This document shows positions 10,837 to 25,474 of a stretch of DNA of 64,000 nucleotides, in pieces. Source of the stretch: Diphasiastrum complanatum (Eukaryota > Streptophyta > Lycopodiopsida > Lycopodiales > Lycopodiaceae). Both the position numbers and the translations under genes were made by a program. Each line of letters starts with the position of its first letter. The first letter of the stretch is position 1. The notes under the pieces are model-generated. The model was not told the DNA's origin. It saw only the letters and a list, made by a program, of their open reading frames with translations, and did no database searches. The stretch covers positions 42,573,862 to 42,637,861 of the forward strand of contig CM055110.1 in NCBI GenBank assembly GCA_029204225.1, given 5' to 3'.

Positions 10837-11745
10837 TATTGAAAAAACCGATAGGTCGAACAATTGGCTTGCTCTGAGGGAATCCGAACGTTTCCAATTG
10901 GAGCCCAGATGGAGCCGATCTGCCGGACAAGGCTACTGTCTCAAGCCGCGATCAGTCATCCTCCGAATTGTAGATAGCTTTTGCCTAATCTGACAATGAG
11001 TTTATGAAACAGCAGACAATGTCTAACGAAAGCGGAAACATATCTACTGAAAAATTGAACAAGCATCACAACATTCAGAATTTGCAGATTGAGCAGAGAA
11101 GATGTAACTCGTCCACATTATCAAAAATCAAGTGTATATTAGAAGTTATTTCTTGAGCGTTGTCTGTTTCCCGGATCAGTGCATCGGCATGAGAGAGGTG
11201 TTCTCTTCTCACGAATGGAACTACCTACTACTAGAACTGTCTCTCTTTCTTCATACGCACCTCACTAAGTGTTGCGTTCATGATTCTCTATATTTGTGTG
11301 TATCTTTGTCTCTGATCCAATATATATATATCATGTTGGATTAGATTACAAGATTGATTAGCTAAGTTTAAGCTAAGCATCCGTTTAAATAAGTTTCTAT
11401 TAACGTTGCATGGCAGCGGTGGATCGTGACAGTTTGAAAAAAAGAAAACTTCATGCCTGAGTAGCTGAAGTTCGATAGTTCGTCCTCACCCTAGCTTGCA
11501 CATGGATACTCTGAAGTGTTGGCCTGATCCGAAGTGTCGGCCTTATGAGTATGTGGCGAAAAAGCCAAAGGTTGGTTGAAACAAAATCCTGGGTCATTTT
11601 AGACCTGTTGTCGCATTTTATCAAAATGCGAAAAATGCGGACTGTGCGACAAACAGTTCAAATATAAAACTAGTTAAAATATGCAGCAGTCTAAAAGGCA
11701 AGGAAAAATACTAAGGCTTTAAAGTAGAAACTCAATGTTTCTTCA
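10837..11745 (-). repeat. 5' LTR of the split copia element
   Basis: This 909-bp stretch is the reverse complement of 23272-24201, with shared words along its whole length (for example CAAACAGTTC, AACAAAATCCTGGGTCAT, GAGGACGAACTATC). On the minus strand it begins TGAAGAAAC and ends CAATA where the sister LTR has CAACA. It is followed by the tRNA-iMet primer-binding site and preceded by the target duplication. By eye the two LTRs differ by scattered substitutions and small indels, so the insertion is not recent. Confidence 0.88.
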
Positions 11746-11750
11746 AAGCA
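11746..11750 (-). other. Target-site duplication, 5' LTR side
   Basis: Directly before TGAAG on the minus strand the five bases are TGCTT. The same five bases follow the other LTR at 24202-24206. Matching 5-bp duplications are what LTR-element integration leaves at its two ends. Confidence 0.75.
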
Positions 11751-12030
11751 AAGCAATTCAACACAAGAGTTCCAATATTACAACTCTTGTGTTAGTGGAA
11801 TCGTATCAAATACAAAGGGTGTAAGCATTGGTGAGAATAGAACAATCAACAATCTCAAATAACTATCGGGAAATGAATTTCTAGTTTGCGAGAAAAATTA
11901 TAAGAACATCAAGATGTTTTTCCTTCGAGTATGAAATATTTGAAGAGTATACCAAAGAAATATGGAGAATATTGTACCGATCTAAAAGAAGATGCAAAGC
12001 CAATAAGATAGAGACAATATCATCTCAATT
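11751..12030 (+). repeat. Gypsy-derived flank of the copia insertion (first part)
   Basis: Reverse-complement match to 7010-7255 (for example GGTGAGAATAGAA, CAATCTCAAATAACTATCG in related form, and GTTTTTC...GAGTATGAAATA). It is the sequence that lay 5' of the copia insertion. The remainder, 12031-12844, shows no feature I can support. Confidence 0.65.
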
Positions 12031-12842
12031 CTCAATACTCCCTACATAAAAAAATATGAAAGAGATGAAAATAAATATATAATTTACCCTTTTAAATTAT
12101 ATTCTCATGCTAGGAAGAGAAATATGCCTTCTCATGACACAAGATAAAATATATAGAATGAGCTCATTAAATGTGACTTTCTACAAATTCTTCCACTCTA
12201 AAATCCTCATAAATGGAAGTAGTGCAAGAATAGTTTGAGTACTTTTGTTTTTTCACTTTAAAGTACTTTATATTATCAGAATTTCAAATTTCTCCTACTT
12301 ATCCATACTTGGAGTTTTGCTAGTCAAGATGGACCATGGTGAATATAAAAAAAAAACAAAGACAAACACGATGCCATGACAATTGACTAAAAAATATACT
12401 TGTTCAAAATGAAGCATGAGTTGAAAATAGTCGTTGTTGTTAACAAATTGTGGATTCTTTTGATCGAATGATATATCAGTGTTCTGAGCACAAAGACATT
12501 TGATATCTAGTAACTTGTTAGTAATAACTTCAAAGAAACGTAAAGATTCATGATGAATTTTTTTTAATTTTTCCATTACCATCATTTTTATGTGAAAATC
12601 CTAGACCATGCCAATAGTTTTTCATCCTTTTCTATAAGGCTCAAAAAAAAAAATTGAGCTCACTTGCCTAAACCATTGTACATGGGAGTACCCATGGGAA
12701 AGCTTTTTTGAGCTTAAAGGCTAAGTACACCTTCCACAACAAATAGACCTCATATATTTTTGAACTAATTGAGTGTATATATAAAAGACAACTTTGAGTG
12801 TACATCTTGTAAAGGCAACTTAGAGTGTTCTTGTGTGTCAAT

Positions 12843-13032
<190 letters not shown>

Positions 13033-15232
13033 GGGTCCTTTTGCTGGCTCGAGCTATGTCCACGCTAGCACTTGTTGTTGCCGCTGGAGATCTGCTCCAT
13101 CACGGCAGTGAGATGAAGATGGAGTGGGTGTGATAGGGGGTGTTGTAATCTCGAAAGTGGTGAAGGTGGATAGATGGAAGGGGCTGGATGGATCAAAATT
13201 TCTTTGCTCATTACTGTCTTTAGAAAGCACTTTTGTCAACAGAAGTTTTCCAGTTGACGTTTCTTGCAGTTGTTTGAATTTTATTTTTTTTTGGACTTAA
13301 GACATGGCTCATAATCGTTGTTGGAAACCTCTAACATCCTTGAGTTCGTTGCTTCAACGCCAAACTATGTGAATGGTATGTTGTAGATGGCGTAGATTTG
13401 TCTGCTTCACGAACACAAAGATACTGTAGTTGATTAACTATTGTCTCCAAAAATACTTTGTTGACAGATATCTCCTCTTTTGACGTTGAGCAACTTCTTT
13501 GAGCTCTTTGCACGGTTTGAGAGCTCTTTGAATTGTAGCAATTGTATCTAGAGACTTGTATGACATTTTTTTTTTTCATACACGTAGTCATGTGCTTTGG
13601 AGTTATGAAGAAGCTGATCTCTTTTGCGATGACACAACTGGCATTTTATTGGTGAGAGCCTCTATCATTCTTGCTTTATTCCCTTGGAGTTTTTAAACAG
13701 CATCAGTGGTCTGCTGCAAATGTCATAGATTGTTTGCTTTACAAAGTGTTTCAATTCATAACCCAGAGCAAGTTCAGATCGATCCATCGGGTGGAAATGA
13801 AGACTTGAGACAAGGATGGGGGAAGTGAGATGAAGCTGCAAGATGTATTATATGGTGGAACATGAGAGAATGAATGGATGGAAAAAAGGAATGAGATGGG
13901 TCTTGTGTGGATTTCCATATCTGTCCATAATATAACCAATGCTCTTTGTACAATTCTCCACGGATTCATCATTGCTCACCTTTGAAAATAGCTTTGTTAT
14001 TGAGGTTGTGCGCTCATCGCTTCAAACTCTGATTGACGGGATATTCCTTCAATGTGCGTAGTCCTATGGGATGTTGCTTGTTGATGACTTGTGCTTCTTG
14101 TGGCCTCCAAAGATGATCAAATAAATAATGTAGAACAGCAGTAGTATATGCGTGAGACACGATTTTGACCACTGGTCAATGTACATTCGTCCAATGAAGC
14201 ATCGTTGTTGGCGTTGGTAGGAACACTCATCGTCTGCGTCGATTTGCACATAGCGTTTTCCTTTGATTTGACCTGAGAGCCCTTCACTGGTACAAGCTGT
14301 CAATTTATTGATGATTTGATGGCCATGGTGAGGCAATCGAAAAAGCGTGGATATTGTAGCGCTTACGTAAAGCCAACTGCTTATTGATGATGGCGGTGGT
14401 GGTGTTGTCGCAAATATTCCAACTTGTTGGAAAGATGGATCTTTTGCTAGATCATGGTTGCAGTCTGATAAGGTGCTCCTTTTGTTGCCAAATTGAGCAT
14501 TTGTTGTTGAGGTCCTTGACTGCTCTTTTTGTTCATATTGAAAGTTGTTGAAATCATTGGTAAAGATGTAGAGATATATCCCAATGAAAATTCATGTGAT
14601 ACTACACCTGCAGAAGTAGAATAAAATTGCCGATGAAATATCACCGATAGTGCTTCTGCAAAAGAAAACACACCAAACCATACGGCAATAGAACAAACAA
14701 ACAAGCAGCAACAAACGACATAGTTGACAGGACAAAACTTGAAATAAGAGAAGAAATGAAAAATTGTAGCAGATAACTCTATAGAAGGATTTGCATGACA
14801 CTCTTAGACCAAACTCTTGCAATCCAGTATCGAACTTGGCACAAGGCCATAGCTACAGTGTTACAAAAGAAAAACAAGTGATAACATATAACATTTACGT
14901 AGCATGTAATAAGATAATCATGTCTTAGATTACTTTCACTCAGATAAAACAAACAGGTTATCATCTAGACACAAAACTCATGATTCATCAAGCGGTAGCT
15001 CAAAACTTGGCTCCAGGGTATGATATCAATTGCTTGGTCATAGAGACGTAATGAAGACACAGATCTGAGGTGGTACATTCTCGGTCTTATCTATAAATGA
15101 TGTTTGAGATAGACCTTACATGATTGCTAGATAGGATGTAACTGTATTTGGATCAGAAGCAACTATGTATCTATGGATGACAAAAGAATCAGTAAGACTA
15201 GATGAGCCTAGACACATCTAATACTACTAATT

Positions 15233-16103
15233 TTAGTAAGGTGCAAATATATCAACTTGATGAGCAGGCACATTGGTATCTTTGAGATAATACATCGCTG
15301 GGTCTATGTAGTCGGAATCAACTTGTGTGATAGACGATGTAGCAATATGTTGACTCTCTACAAAAGACTGTTGTATTGGATGGGGAGCGATCGGCCTTGG
15401 ATAAGAAGACGCTGGTTTAGAATGTAAAAATAGTGTAGGATGGTTCATAGAACTAGAGGATCTAGGTTGATGAAAAATTGGGCCTATTGGCCTTGGTTGG
15501 TATTGTCCTGGCCTCTGTGCGGATGCATTGGCAGTGTAGTTCGCTGCGTAATTCGTAGGTCCAGGTGGTCGGTACGGATGGTACAGCGGTCTTGATGTCT
15601 GCTGATAGTACATTCTTGCATGTGGGCACGCATTGGCAGCACGGTGTTGAGCACACACAGGGCACCATATATTTCCATGGATATGGAAGGTCTTTTCGGC
15701 CACATCCTTTAGTATTTTGAAACTATGAGGTCAACTTCTCCATTTATGCTTGGTGTGCCCATTACCAACCTTCTAGATGCTGAAGGATATCGATCGTGCT
15801 AGTTGAGGCGGATTCTTCAATACGTGAAGTCTCGTGTTTAGCCAGTCCCTTACCCTTTTCCTTGCGATAATCGTAATCCTCGTCAGACCCTTCATCTTCT
15901 TCTCGGATGGCATCATCCATCATGTCCTTTAGCGTCATGTAAGAGTCTATGGGTTTCAATTCTCTCCTGATGGCCTTGGGTAACCTGACTAAGTATAATT
16001 TAATGGCCATTTTCTCAGTGATTTTACCTTCGACACAGTCTACTTTAATCTCATGTACGCAATGGTCTGTACAAGACCAGATATCTCTTTTGCAGTATGT
16101 CAC
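15233..16103 (-). pseudogene. Gypsy-like gag fragment
   Basis: Two minus-strand frames look like parts of one retroelement gag. The upstream one (16103-15762) has a capsid-end pattern (KLYLVRLPKAIRRELKPID, then DDAIREEDEG) followed by a charged linker. The downstream one (15703-15233) starts with a CPVCAQHRAANACPHARMYY block resembling a retroviral-type zinc knuckle with altered spacing. A Pro/Gln/Tyr-rich tail follows. The zinc-knuckle region of the gypsy element at 46.7 kb is similar in style (CPHCGGAHTSNECP). No pol follows on this strand. Confidence 0.5.
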
Positions 16104-16640
16104 TCAACCAATATATGGCTAATCTTGGCATTACCCATTGGAAGGCTCTCATAAGAGTCATGTGGTACATTCGAGCTACCATGGACCAGTGCATCTGCTA
16201 TGGAGATGTCAGCAACGACAATCTTCATCAGCTCAGTGGATATTCTGATGCAAGCTGGAGAGGAGATGTAGACAATCATAAGTCCACATCTGGATTTACA
16301 TTCTTCTTCAACGGCGGTCCTATCTCATGGAACAGTCGTAAGCAAACCTCTATCACACTTTCTTCTACAGAAGCAGAATACATTGCTGCTTCTCAATCTA
16401 AGGAAGCGTTTTAGTTGAGAAATTTACTGTCAAACGTTAATCTGTATAAGTACAGCCCTACAATTTTATTCTGTGATAATTAGAGTGCTATTGCCTTATC
16501 GGCCGACCCTAGATTTCACTCTAGGAGTATGCACATTGAAATCAGATATCACTACATCAGGGGCAAGGTTCTCAACAAGAAGGTGAGCTTAACGTACTAC
16601 AGAACGCAGGACATGGTTTCACGAAGGCATTAAGTGTTAA
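16097..16640 (+). pseudogene. Ty1/copia RNase H fragment
   Basis: This is the C-terminal end of copia pol. The block YSDASWRGD carries a catalytic Asp, followed by KSTSGFTFFFNGGPISWNSRKQ and SSTEAEYIAAS, the invariant end of the domain. Beyond a stop at 16412-16414 the reading continues in pieces (FHSRSMHIEIRYHYIR, a copia signature) to about 16640. RT and integrase are missing. The fragment starts where the minus-strand gag fragment starts, so two elements meet head to head. Confidence 0.8.
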
Positions 16641-18360
<1,720 letters not shown>

Positions 18361-18661
18361 TTGTGTCGTTGCAGGGAGTCTGAGTGCATACATTGTCACA
18401 AGAAAGGTCATGCAGCCATGGATTGCTACGACAATCCAAGAAACAAGAAGATGCAGAGCGGAAAGGAAAGCACGAACAACACATCATACGTGGAGGAGCC
18501 CGAATCCTCAAAGATGGCTGAAGACCGAGCTAGCAAAAGTCCTACTGCTTATCTGTGCATTGATATATGTGCAACATCCACATCCGATGTTCAAGACAGT
18601 TCTTGACTCAGGAGCCACGTCGCACTTTGTGACGACAAGGCAGATGATCACTGAATTTTGA
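18361..18661 (+). pseudogene. Copia gag zinc knuckle and protease active site, 3' half
   Basis: The zinc knuckle CIHCHKKGHAAMDC (CX2CX4HX4C) is followed by a short linker. A +1 or -1 shift then leads to VLDSGATSHFVTT, the active-site loop of the copia aspartic protease (Asp codon at 18605). In an intact element these follow the gag helices; here the helices are at 10.0-10.8 kb on the minus strand. The frame break between knuckle and protease shows this copy is dead. Confidence 0.8.
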
Positions 18662-18973
18662 CAAATCGACTCCTCGAGATACATTGTTCTAGAAGATGGA
18701 TCGCGACACGAGGTGAGCGGCACTGGCGCACTTTGGCTCAGCACCAATGGCAGAGACAAAAGATTGGAAGACGTCCTATATGTATCGACACTGTAGAAAG
18801 ATCTGCTATCAGTTGTCAGAATAACAGATGCAAGAATGCGTGTGATATTCACAGATCAAACATGCAATGTGATTGATGCTAGCTCCAGTACACTCATCAC
18901 ACGCAAGGCAGACGAAGAGGAAACCTGTATCACTTGAAGGTATGCCTACCGACAGAGCAGGCTCATCAAGTCT

Positions 18974-19442
18974 GTGAGTCTACAGACGTTCTGTGGCACA
19001 GGAGACTATGTTGTGAACCCATTGGCGCTGAACAAAGCAAGCCAGTATAACGCATTCACAGGAGTAAACATCAAAGATGCAAACTTGACACCCTATGATG
19101 CATGCAACAAAGAGAAGATGTCACGTACACCTTTCACGAAAGATTCCTTCAAAGCGACGAAACTTCTGGAGCTGATACACTCAAACATTTGTGGACCCTT
19201 TGATGTACTATCTGTCAGAGGATCAAGATACTACATCACCTTTATCGATGATTATAGTAAGTTTGTTGTTGTTTATCTCATCCACAACAAATTTGAAGCT
19301 CTTACAAGTTTATAGAATATGTGAATTGGGCTGAGAAGTGGACCGAAAGGAAAGTCAAGCAGATCGGGACTGACAGAGGAGGAAAATACATCTCCAACCA
19401 TTTTATTGACTTTTGTAAAACTTGAGGCATCAACCTATACAC
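18974..19442 (+). pseudogene. Copia integrase, N-terminal part
   Basis: The block DACNKEKMSRTPF matches the end of the copia integrase zinc-binding module, with Tyr where a Cys is usual. Then LLELIHSNICGPF follows, where the family has LIHSDVCGP: the first catalytic Asp reads Asn. YYITFIDDYSK comes next, as expected. The stretch 18662-18973 holds the rest of protease and the pre-integrase region in broken frames. The coding similarity stops near GINLYT at about 19442. Confidence 0.75.
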
Positions 19443-20960
19443 TGATGGGGCAAGGGAGTATAGAGAACACGAACGAAGAAGAGAGCAGAAATATTTGCGG
19501 AATAGCTCTCCCATTACAATGGGCTGCTATATGCAAAAACAGTCTGATGGAATGTTTATGCTAATTATAATCATAGCTTAAGTGTTCTATTTCCCAATAG
19601 GATCTTATAAATTAGTTCATACTCACAAAGATACAGAAATGAGTACAGTCAACCGAAGAGATTAGAAATGATTTGTGTGTGGTATTACTGAAGATGGATT
19701 TAATAAGAAATTTAGTTCTGAAATAGATTGAAAGAGTAGTGTGATAGTGCAAGTTCCTCAAGCGTCAAAGACAGCCATCGTCTGATCAGAAACTGAGGAG
19801 TTGTAGACGTCCGTGTTCTAATCAGAGTGAGTGAACAAATGTTATCAAACAGCAATGAAGTGCATTCAAATCACAACAAGCATTCAACTACATTATACAC
19901 AGATAGAAAAACGTGCTGCTGCTATATTACACTGAAGCACAACAAAATAGCAGTAACAACTAGAATGATGACATAACTGGGAGGCTCAAAATCATTTGCC
20001 TCATGGACGGAGCATCACGTAGAGGGTGCCTAAATGATCCATTTATAGATTGCATCCATATTAACTACAGTAAATGTTTGTCACCTAATTAGGTAAGTCG
20101 TTGTACTTGGAAGTATTTGGCTTTTTTGACAACTATACATAGTATATACGGTGAACGAATCAGGGAATGTTGACACGGACAAGGAGGCTGCAAATCTCTC
20201 ACTTCGCATTTTACGTGAAGTGACTTTCTCTCACTTTGCAAATTTTGAGAAGTGCCTGAAACGTTCCTCATTGAAAATAGACGACTATCGAGATTTTTCT
20301 CTCTCTTCAGGATTTTGCAAAAAAGCCGACAGTGCCTTAAAAAGGCGAAGATGCCCTTATAAAAATGAAGGTGTCTTTAAAACAGTTTAACTTCTTCAAA
20401 ATAGTTGAAAGGAAGAAGCTGAAGGCAAGTGTTGCATTTTTTGGAAAAGTGCAAAAAAGCTGACACTGTCGCATTTTGGAGAAATGCAAAAAAGCCGACA
20501 CTGTTGAAAATAGTTGAACTGTTGAACTATGATGAAGTGTCGTATTTCAAAAAAAGCCGACACTGTCGCATTTCGAAAAAAGCCGACACTGTCACATTTC
20601 GAAAAAAATCGACATTGTGGAAAAACATAGTCCATTTCTGCAGACTGTTGCGACACTCGGTGTATTTCTGCAGAGTTGTTCTAAATGCTAATTCATGAAA
20701 GTTCTTGAAGATGGCCAAGTCTTCAATGATCTTCAAATTATTGAACTTAACATCTGAACTTGAAATATGATAGAATTGGTTACCCTTTGCTGGAGATCAG
20801 TCGGAAGCCCATTGTGGACGTTCTTCAAATAATTTGGATGTCTAAGTTATGATTCCTGCAGGTATCAGATGAGCAGATGTAGAACCAAAGTTGGTTTCAC
20901 CTTACCCTAGATCAATGATCAATAAACATTTAGAAAAAATCTTGAAATAAAAATTAGTCA
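19443..20960. mobile_element. Unidentified 1.5-kb insertion inside the copia integrase
   Basis: Copia integrase coding stops at about 19442 and resumes at about 20961 with no apparent loss of integrase sequence, so this block was inserted. It holds no recognisable protein. It includes a run of repeats (about 20450-20620) based on AAAAAAGCCGACACTGTCGC with a 26-bp spacing in the last copies. The words GCCGACACT also occur twice in the surrounding copia LTR, which hints at a related LTR, but I could not define TG...CA ends or a target duplication. Confidence 0.5.
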
Positions 20961-21518
20961 TTCACCAAGGAGAATACACCACAACATAATGGTGTAGCAG
21001 AGAGAAAAAACATAACTCTCATGGAAGTTGCAAGATCCATGATGGCCTACTCGAAGGCATCAAGATCACTATGGGCTAAGGCAGTAGCTACAGCCTCCTA
21101 CCTGCAGAACAGGATAGGGAAGTCAAGCATTGCTCACACTACCCCACATGAGGTATGGTGGAGAAGCAAACCAAACTTGGCTCATGTTTGAATCTTTGGA
21201 TGTGTAGCATATGCACACATACCAGATAAGAAGGTGAAGAAAGTGGACGAAAAGGTAGAGCAAGGATTTTTGGCTGGCTATGATATACATTTGGCATATT
21301 ACAGAGTATACATGCCTCAAACCAATGAAGTGAAGACTATCAAAGACGTCGAATTTGACGAAACAAGAACAATGGCTGAGGAAGATCCGATCAGCTACGA
21401 AGTTCTCAACAGACAGTACTATGACCTACCCACATCGATAGAGGGAGCGGACCCTGAGCATCCAGATGAAGATACTCAAATTCCAACTGAACTGAACAAT
21501 AGTTCAGACGACGAGTAG
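20961..21518 (+). pseudogene. Copia integrase, C-terminal part
   Basis: Translation begins ENTPQHNGVAERKN, the segment containing the third catalytic residue (Glu of VAERKN). It continues through MMAYSKASRSLWAKAV and NRIGKSSIAHTTPHEVWW to FGCVAYAHIPD. One stop interrupts the frame before the last block. The open frame 21234-21518 carries the acidic linker to RT. Confidence 0.8.
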
Positions 21519-21533
21519 ACCGATATATCGGAA

Positions 21534-22480
21534 GTGCCCAGAACACTTGCGACACACCGAAGCTCTACTGCCAGCAGACAGGTAAGAGGCAAAGTAGTTG
21601 CTGAGTCTGTATTATCTCCAAGGAGATCTACAAGACAAAGAAGAGCACCAGTCATATATATACCTGACAGCTCATCTTCTACTCAAGAAGAATTCTGTGG
21701 ATTCAGTGGTAAACCACAAACTTACGAAGAAGTCAACAACTGTCCAGACAAGGACAAATGGATCAAGGCCATGGAAGACGAAATGAGTTCAATGAAGCAA
21801 AACGAAGTGTGGACTCTCAATCCACTACCAGCCGACAAAAAGATTGTCAAGTGTAAGTGGGTCTACAAGCATAAGTATGGACCAGACATCAATGTACTAA
21901 GATACAAAGCCATGCTAGTTGCAAAAGGTTTCTCACAAAATTATGGCCTTGATTATACAGAGACCTTTTCTCCTATTGTGAAGCACACATCTCTACACAT
22001 ATTATTTGCATACGTAGTTGCCTATGATCTGAAGGTAGACGAGAAGACAACATTTCTACATGGCGAGCTCAATGAAGTAGTCTACATGGACCAACCACCA
22101 GGTTTTACCTACGAGTCACTTGTGGACTATGCCTACAGAATGCACAAAAGCGTCTATGGACTAAAATAGTCTGCCAGGCAATGGTACAAGAAGAAGGATC
22201 GTGCACTAAGATCCTTGGGCTTCCAGCCTTTAATGGCTGAGTACAACGTTTATGTGAAAGTCATAGATGGAGAGATCATCATAATCGGTGTCTATATAGA
22301 TGACATGTTGAGTCTATTACGAAACGTCAACCTGATTGCACAGGTGAAGGCAGATATTTCAAAGCACTTCTAAATATCTGACCTAGGGGAAGCAAAGTGC
22401 TACCTAGGCTTATAGAGATCTTCAGGCTGGGAGATTGTATCTACACCAATCAAGATACATTTAGAAGATCATTGATGATT
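21534..22480 (+). pseudogene. Copia reverse transcriptase
   Basis: RT blocks appear in order. WIKAMEDEMSSMKQNEVWTL comes first, then KCKWVYKHKYGPD, then AKGFSQNYGLDYTETFSPIVK. Next is FLHGELNEVVYMDQPPGF, and after a stop the YIDDM catalytic box (about 22290-22310). The usual DVKTAFL reads DEKTTFL. Premature stops occur at 22168 and again near 22370 and 22410, so no functional polymerase is encoded. Confidence 0.9.
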
Positions 22481-22485
22481 TTGAC

Positions 22486-23271
22486 ATGATGGATTGCAAG
22501 GGAATAAATACCCCAATGGTTTCTGGCACAGTGCTGACAAATGAAGACTGTCCCAGAGATGAAGCAGAACGACAAGCAATGGAACATAAGCCTTACAGAA
22601 GGCTTATCGGTTCTTTGATGTACTTGGAAGACAATACGTGGCCAGACATTGCTTACGCAGTGTTCAGGCTGAGCCAATTAAATATCAATCCAGGTCCAAC
22701 ACATTGGAAGATTGACAAGAGGATCCTGCAATATCTGCAAAACGCAAAGAACTATAGCCTATTCTATTGTCGAAATGCAGGATTCAAGATTGAATCCTAC
22801 AGTGATGCAAGTTGGGCATCCCTGAAAGATGATAGTAAAAGCGTCTTAGGAGGAAGTACCATAGCAGCCGATGCGACTGTTATCTGGATCAACAAAAAGT
22901 AGACAATAACTGCCCAATCATCCTGTGAGGCAGAATATGTTGTTGCAACCATAATGGCCAATGAGTTGACATGGCTCAGATAGTTTCTAGATGGACTAGG
23001 ATAGAGCACCGATGAACCGTTAATCCTACACATGGACAACACCTCTGCTATTCATCTAACAAAAGACCTAGTGTTTCATTCTAGAATGAAGCACATCGCC
23101 ATCAAGTATCACTTATTCAAAGATTTGGTTGAGAAGGACGAGTTGAAGACTGCCTTCATACCGACAAAGCAAATGGTAGATGATATCTTTACAAAGGCAT
23201 TGGATAAGGCAATGTTCGAAAGACAGAGAACCAGATTGGGACTCAGGAAAATACACGGTTTAAGAGGGAGT
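22486..23271 (+). pseudogene. Copia RNase H
   Basis: Coding similarity continues with MDCKGINTPMVSGT, RRLIGSLMYLEDNTWPDIAYAV, then SYSDASWASLKDDSKSVLGG (RNase H Asp). After stops near 22902 and 22983 it resumes in DNTSAIHLTKDLVFHSRMKHI and ends with a DIFTKALDKAMFERQRTRLGL block. A purine-rich AAGAGGGAG directly before the LTR at 23272 is a good polypurine tract. Confidence 0.88.
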
Positions 23272-24201
23272 TGAAGAAACATTGAGTTTCTACTTAAAAC
23301 CTTAGTACTTTTTCTTGTCTTTTGACCTGCTACATATTTTAACTAATTTTTGCACAGTCTGCATATTTGAACTGTTTGTCGCACAGTTCACGTTTTTCAC
23401 ATTTTGATAAAATGCGAGAGCATGTCTATAATGACCCAGGATTTTGTTTCAACAAACCTTCGACTTTTTCGGCACATACTTAGAAGGCCGACACTTCGGG
23501 TCAGGCCGACACTTCAGAGTATTCATGTGCAAGCCAGGGTGAGGACGAACTATCAAACCTCAGCTACTCGGGCGTGAAGTTTTTTTTTTTCAAACTATCA
23601 CGATCCACCATCACCATGCAACATTAACAAAAACATATTTAAACAGATGCTTAGCTTAAACTTAGCTAATCAATCTTGTAATCTAATCCAGCATGATATA
23701 TATATTGGATCAGAGATAGAGATACACACAAATATAGAAAATCTTGAATGCAACACTCATTGAGGTGTGTATCAAGGAAGAAAGACAATTCTAGCAGTAG
23801 CTAGTTCCATTCGTGAGGAGAGAACACCTCTCTCATGCTGACGCGCTGATCTGGAAAATAGATAGCGCTCAAGAAAGAACTAATGTACACTCGATTTCTG
23901 ATAACGTGGACGAGTTACATCTCCTCTGCTCAATCTGCAAACTATGAATGTTGTGATGCTTGTTCAATTTTTCAGTAGATATGTTTCCGCTGTCATTAGA
24001 CATTGTCTGCTATTTCATAAACTCATTATCAGATTAGCAAAAGCTATCTGCAGTTCGGAGGATGACTGATCGCGGTTTTAGGCAGTAGCCTTGTCCGGCA
24101 GATCGGCTCCATCTCAGTTTCAATTGGAAACGTCGCCTAATCAGAAACACTTGGATTCCCTCAGAGCAAGGCGATTCTTCAGCCTATCAATTTTTCCAAC
24201 A
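23272..24201 (+). repeat. 3' LTR of the split copia element
   Basis: A 930-bp LTR begins TGAAGAAAC right after the polypurine tract AAGAGGGAG and ends CCAACA. It is an inverted match to 10837-11745. It includes two copies of GGCCGACACTTC and, near its end, the block CCTCAGAGCAAGG shared with the other LTR. Confidence 0.88.
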
Positions 24202-24206
24202 TGCTT
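24202..24206 (+). other. Target-site duplication, 3' LTR side
   Basis: TGCTT, identical to the five bases outside the 5' LTR (11750-11746, minus strand). Confidence 0.75.
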
Positions 24207-24450
24207 AGGGACTTAACATCTTCATTTTATTCTTTCTCAACTTGATAACATATCCAAATAATGGATATCTACATAATCAAGTTCAAATTCCTAAGTTGAA
24301 TACCTAAGTTGAATAATCGTTTGAAGAAGAAAATTCAAGTGTAACATGTATCTTGTATTCATATTTTCTTTATATTTATTCTTTTTAACCCAAGACATGA
24401 TTACTTTGTTTGAGGGGTTCTTTGAAGAAAATTTAAGTTGCTATTTGTTC
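24207..24450. repeat. Gypsy-derived flank of the copia insertion (second part)
   Basis: Direct match to 7270-7490 (shared words include CATCTTCATTTT, TTCAAGTGTAACATGT and TCTTTATATTTATT). With 11751-12030 it forms the two sides of the original target. The rest, 24451-25480, shows no recognisable feature. Confidence 0.65.
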
Positions 24451-25474
24451 ACATCATAGAGCCAAGAGCTTCAACATCTAATATGAAAAAATTGATATTG
24501 GTCTATTCACAGCAAAATCCATCATGAATGGTATATCTACAATGTAAACTTGGACATTGTTAGGCATTCCAACTGGCTTCCTTGTTTGATTTGCTAGTTA
24601 ATTAAACTTACTAGTTGGCTCGTCCAAGACTAAATGTAGTATCTTCTGTCATAATATTGACTCTTAATCTAGAGGCAACAAATACATTCAAAATGCAATC
24701 CTATTTTATGATCTCTTCTTTATTTGTATCAATGATTGGAAGTTTGAATTTTCTTTGCCTTATTTTTGAACTGTTTTAGATAAAATACATGATCTTCTAG
24801 TAGTTGGTTAAACATGATGTTTGGGTGTAGATTCCCAAGGTCCTCAATAATATCATGATTCTTATTTGCCCTGAAAATAGGAAATTTCAATTTAAGCTTT
24901 GAAAAGTTGGTTATTAAAATTTAAATGGGTTGAAAATGCAAATGACGTGTGTAAATGCGATTGAGTAAACTCGATGCAAACTGTCCATCCCTTTGTCAAT
25001 TCATGGTCTATTTTATCAACTCGAGTTAAACAATGACGCTAAAAAATCGAATCCTTCAAAATTTTGCTTATACACATTCCGACCACAAGCGTTTAGCTTA
25101 CAAGTTTCTACACCAACGCATGGTAACATGAAGAAAATTGAGATCCTCAATTGTCTATGCAATATTGGTGTTCAAGTCAAAAAGTAAGTCACATTCCCTA
25201 TTATCAATGGTCATGATATGAGTTTAAAATTCAATGCATTAGGATATTCAATAATACTTACTTTTGAAAGTGATGTTCCTTTAGGCAAAATACTTTTGCA
25301 CATATACAAACAAGAGTGTCAAATCAAATATTTTTAATAATAGAGCATTCAGACTAAAAACTCTATATGTTGTGGTCAATCTCAAGCCTTCAACCTAAAA
25401 TAAAAGATAATATGTGAGTATATATTATGTTCAATTGACATTTCAAATTGTAACGTCCCTGATTAACCCTAGTT

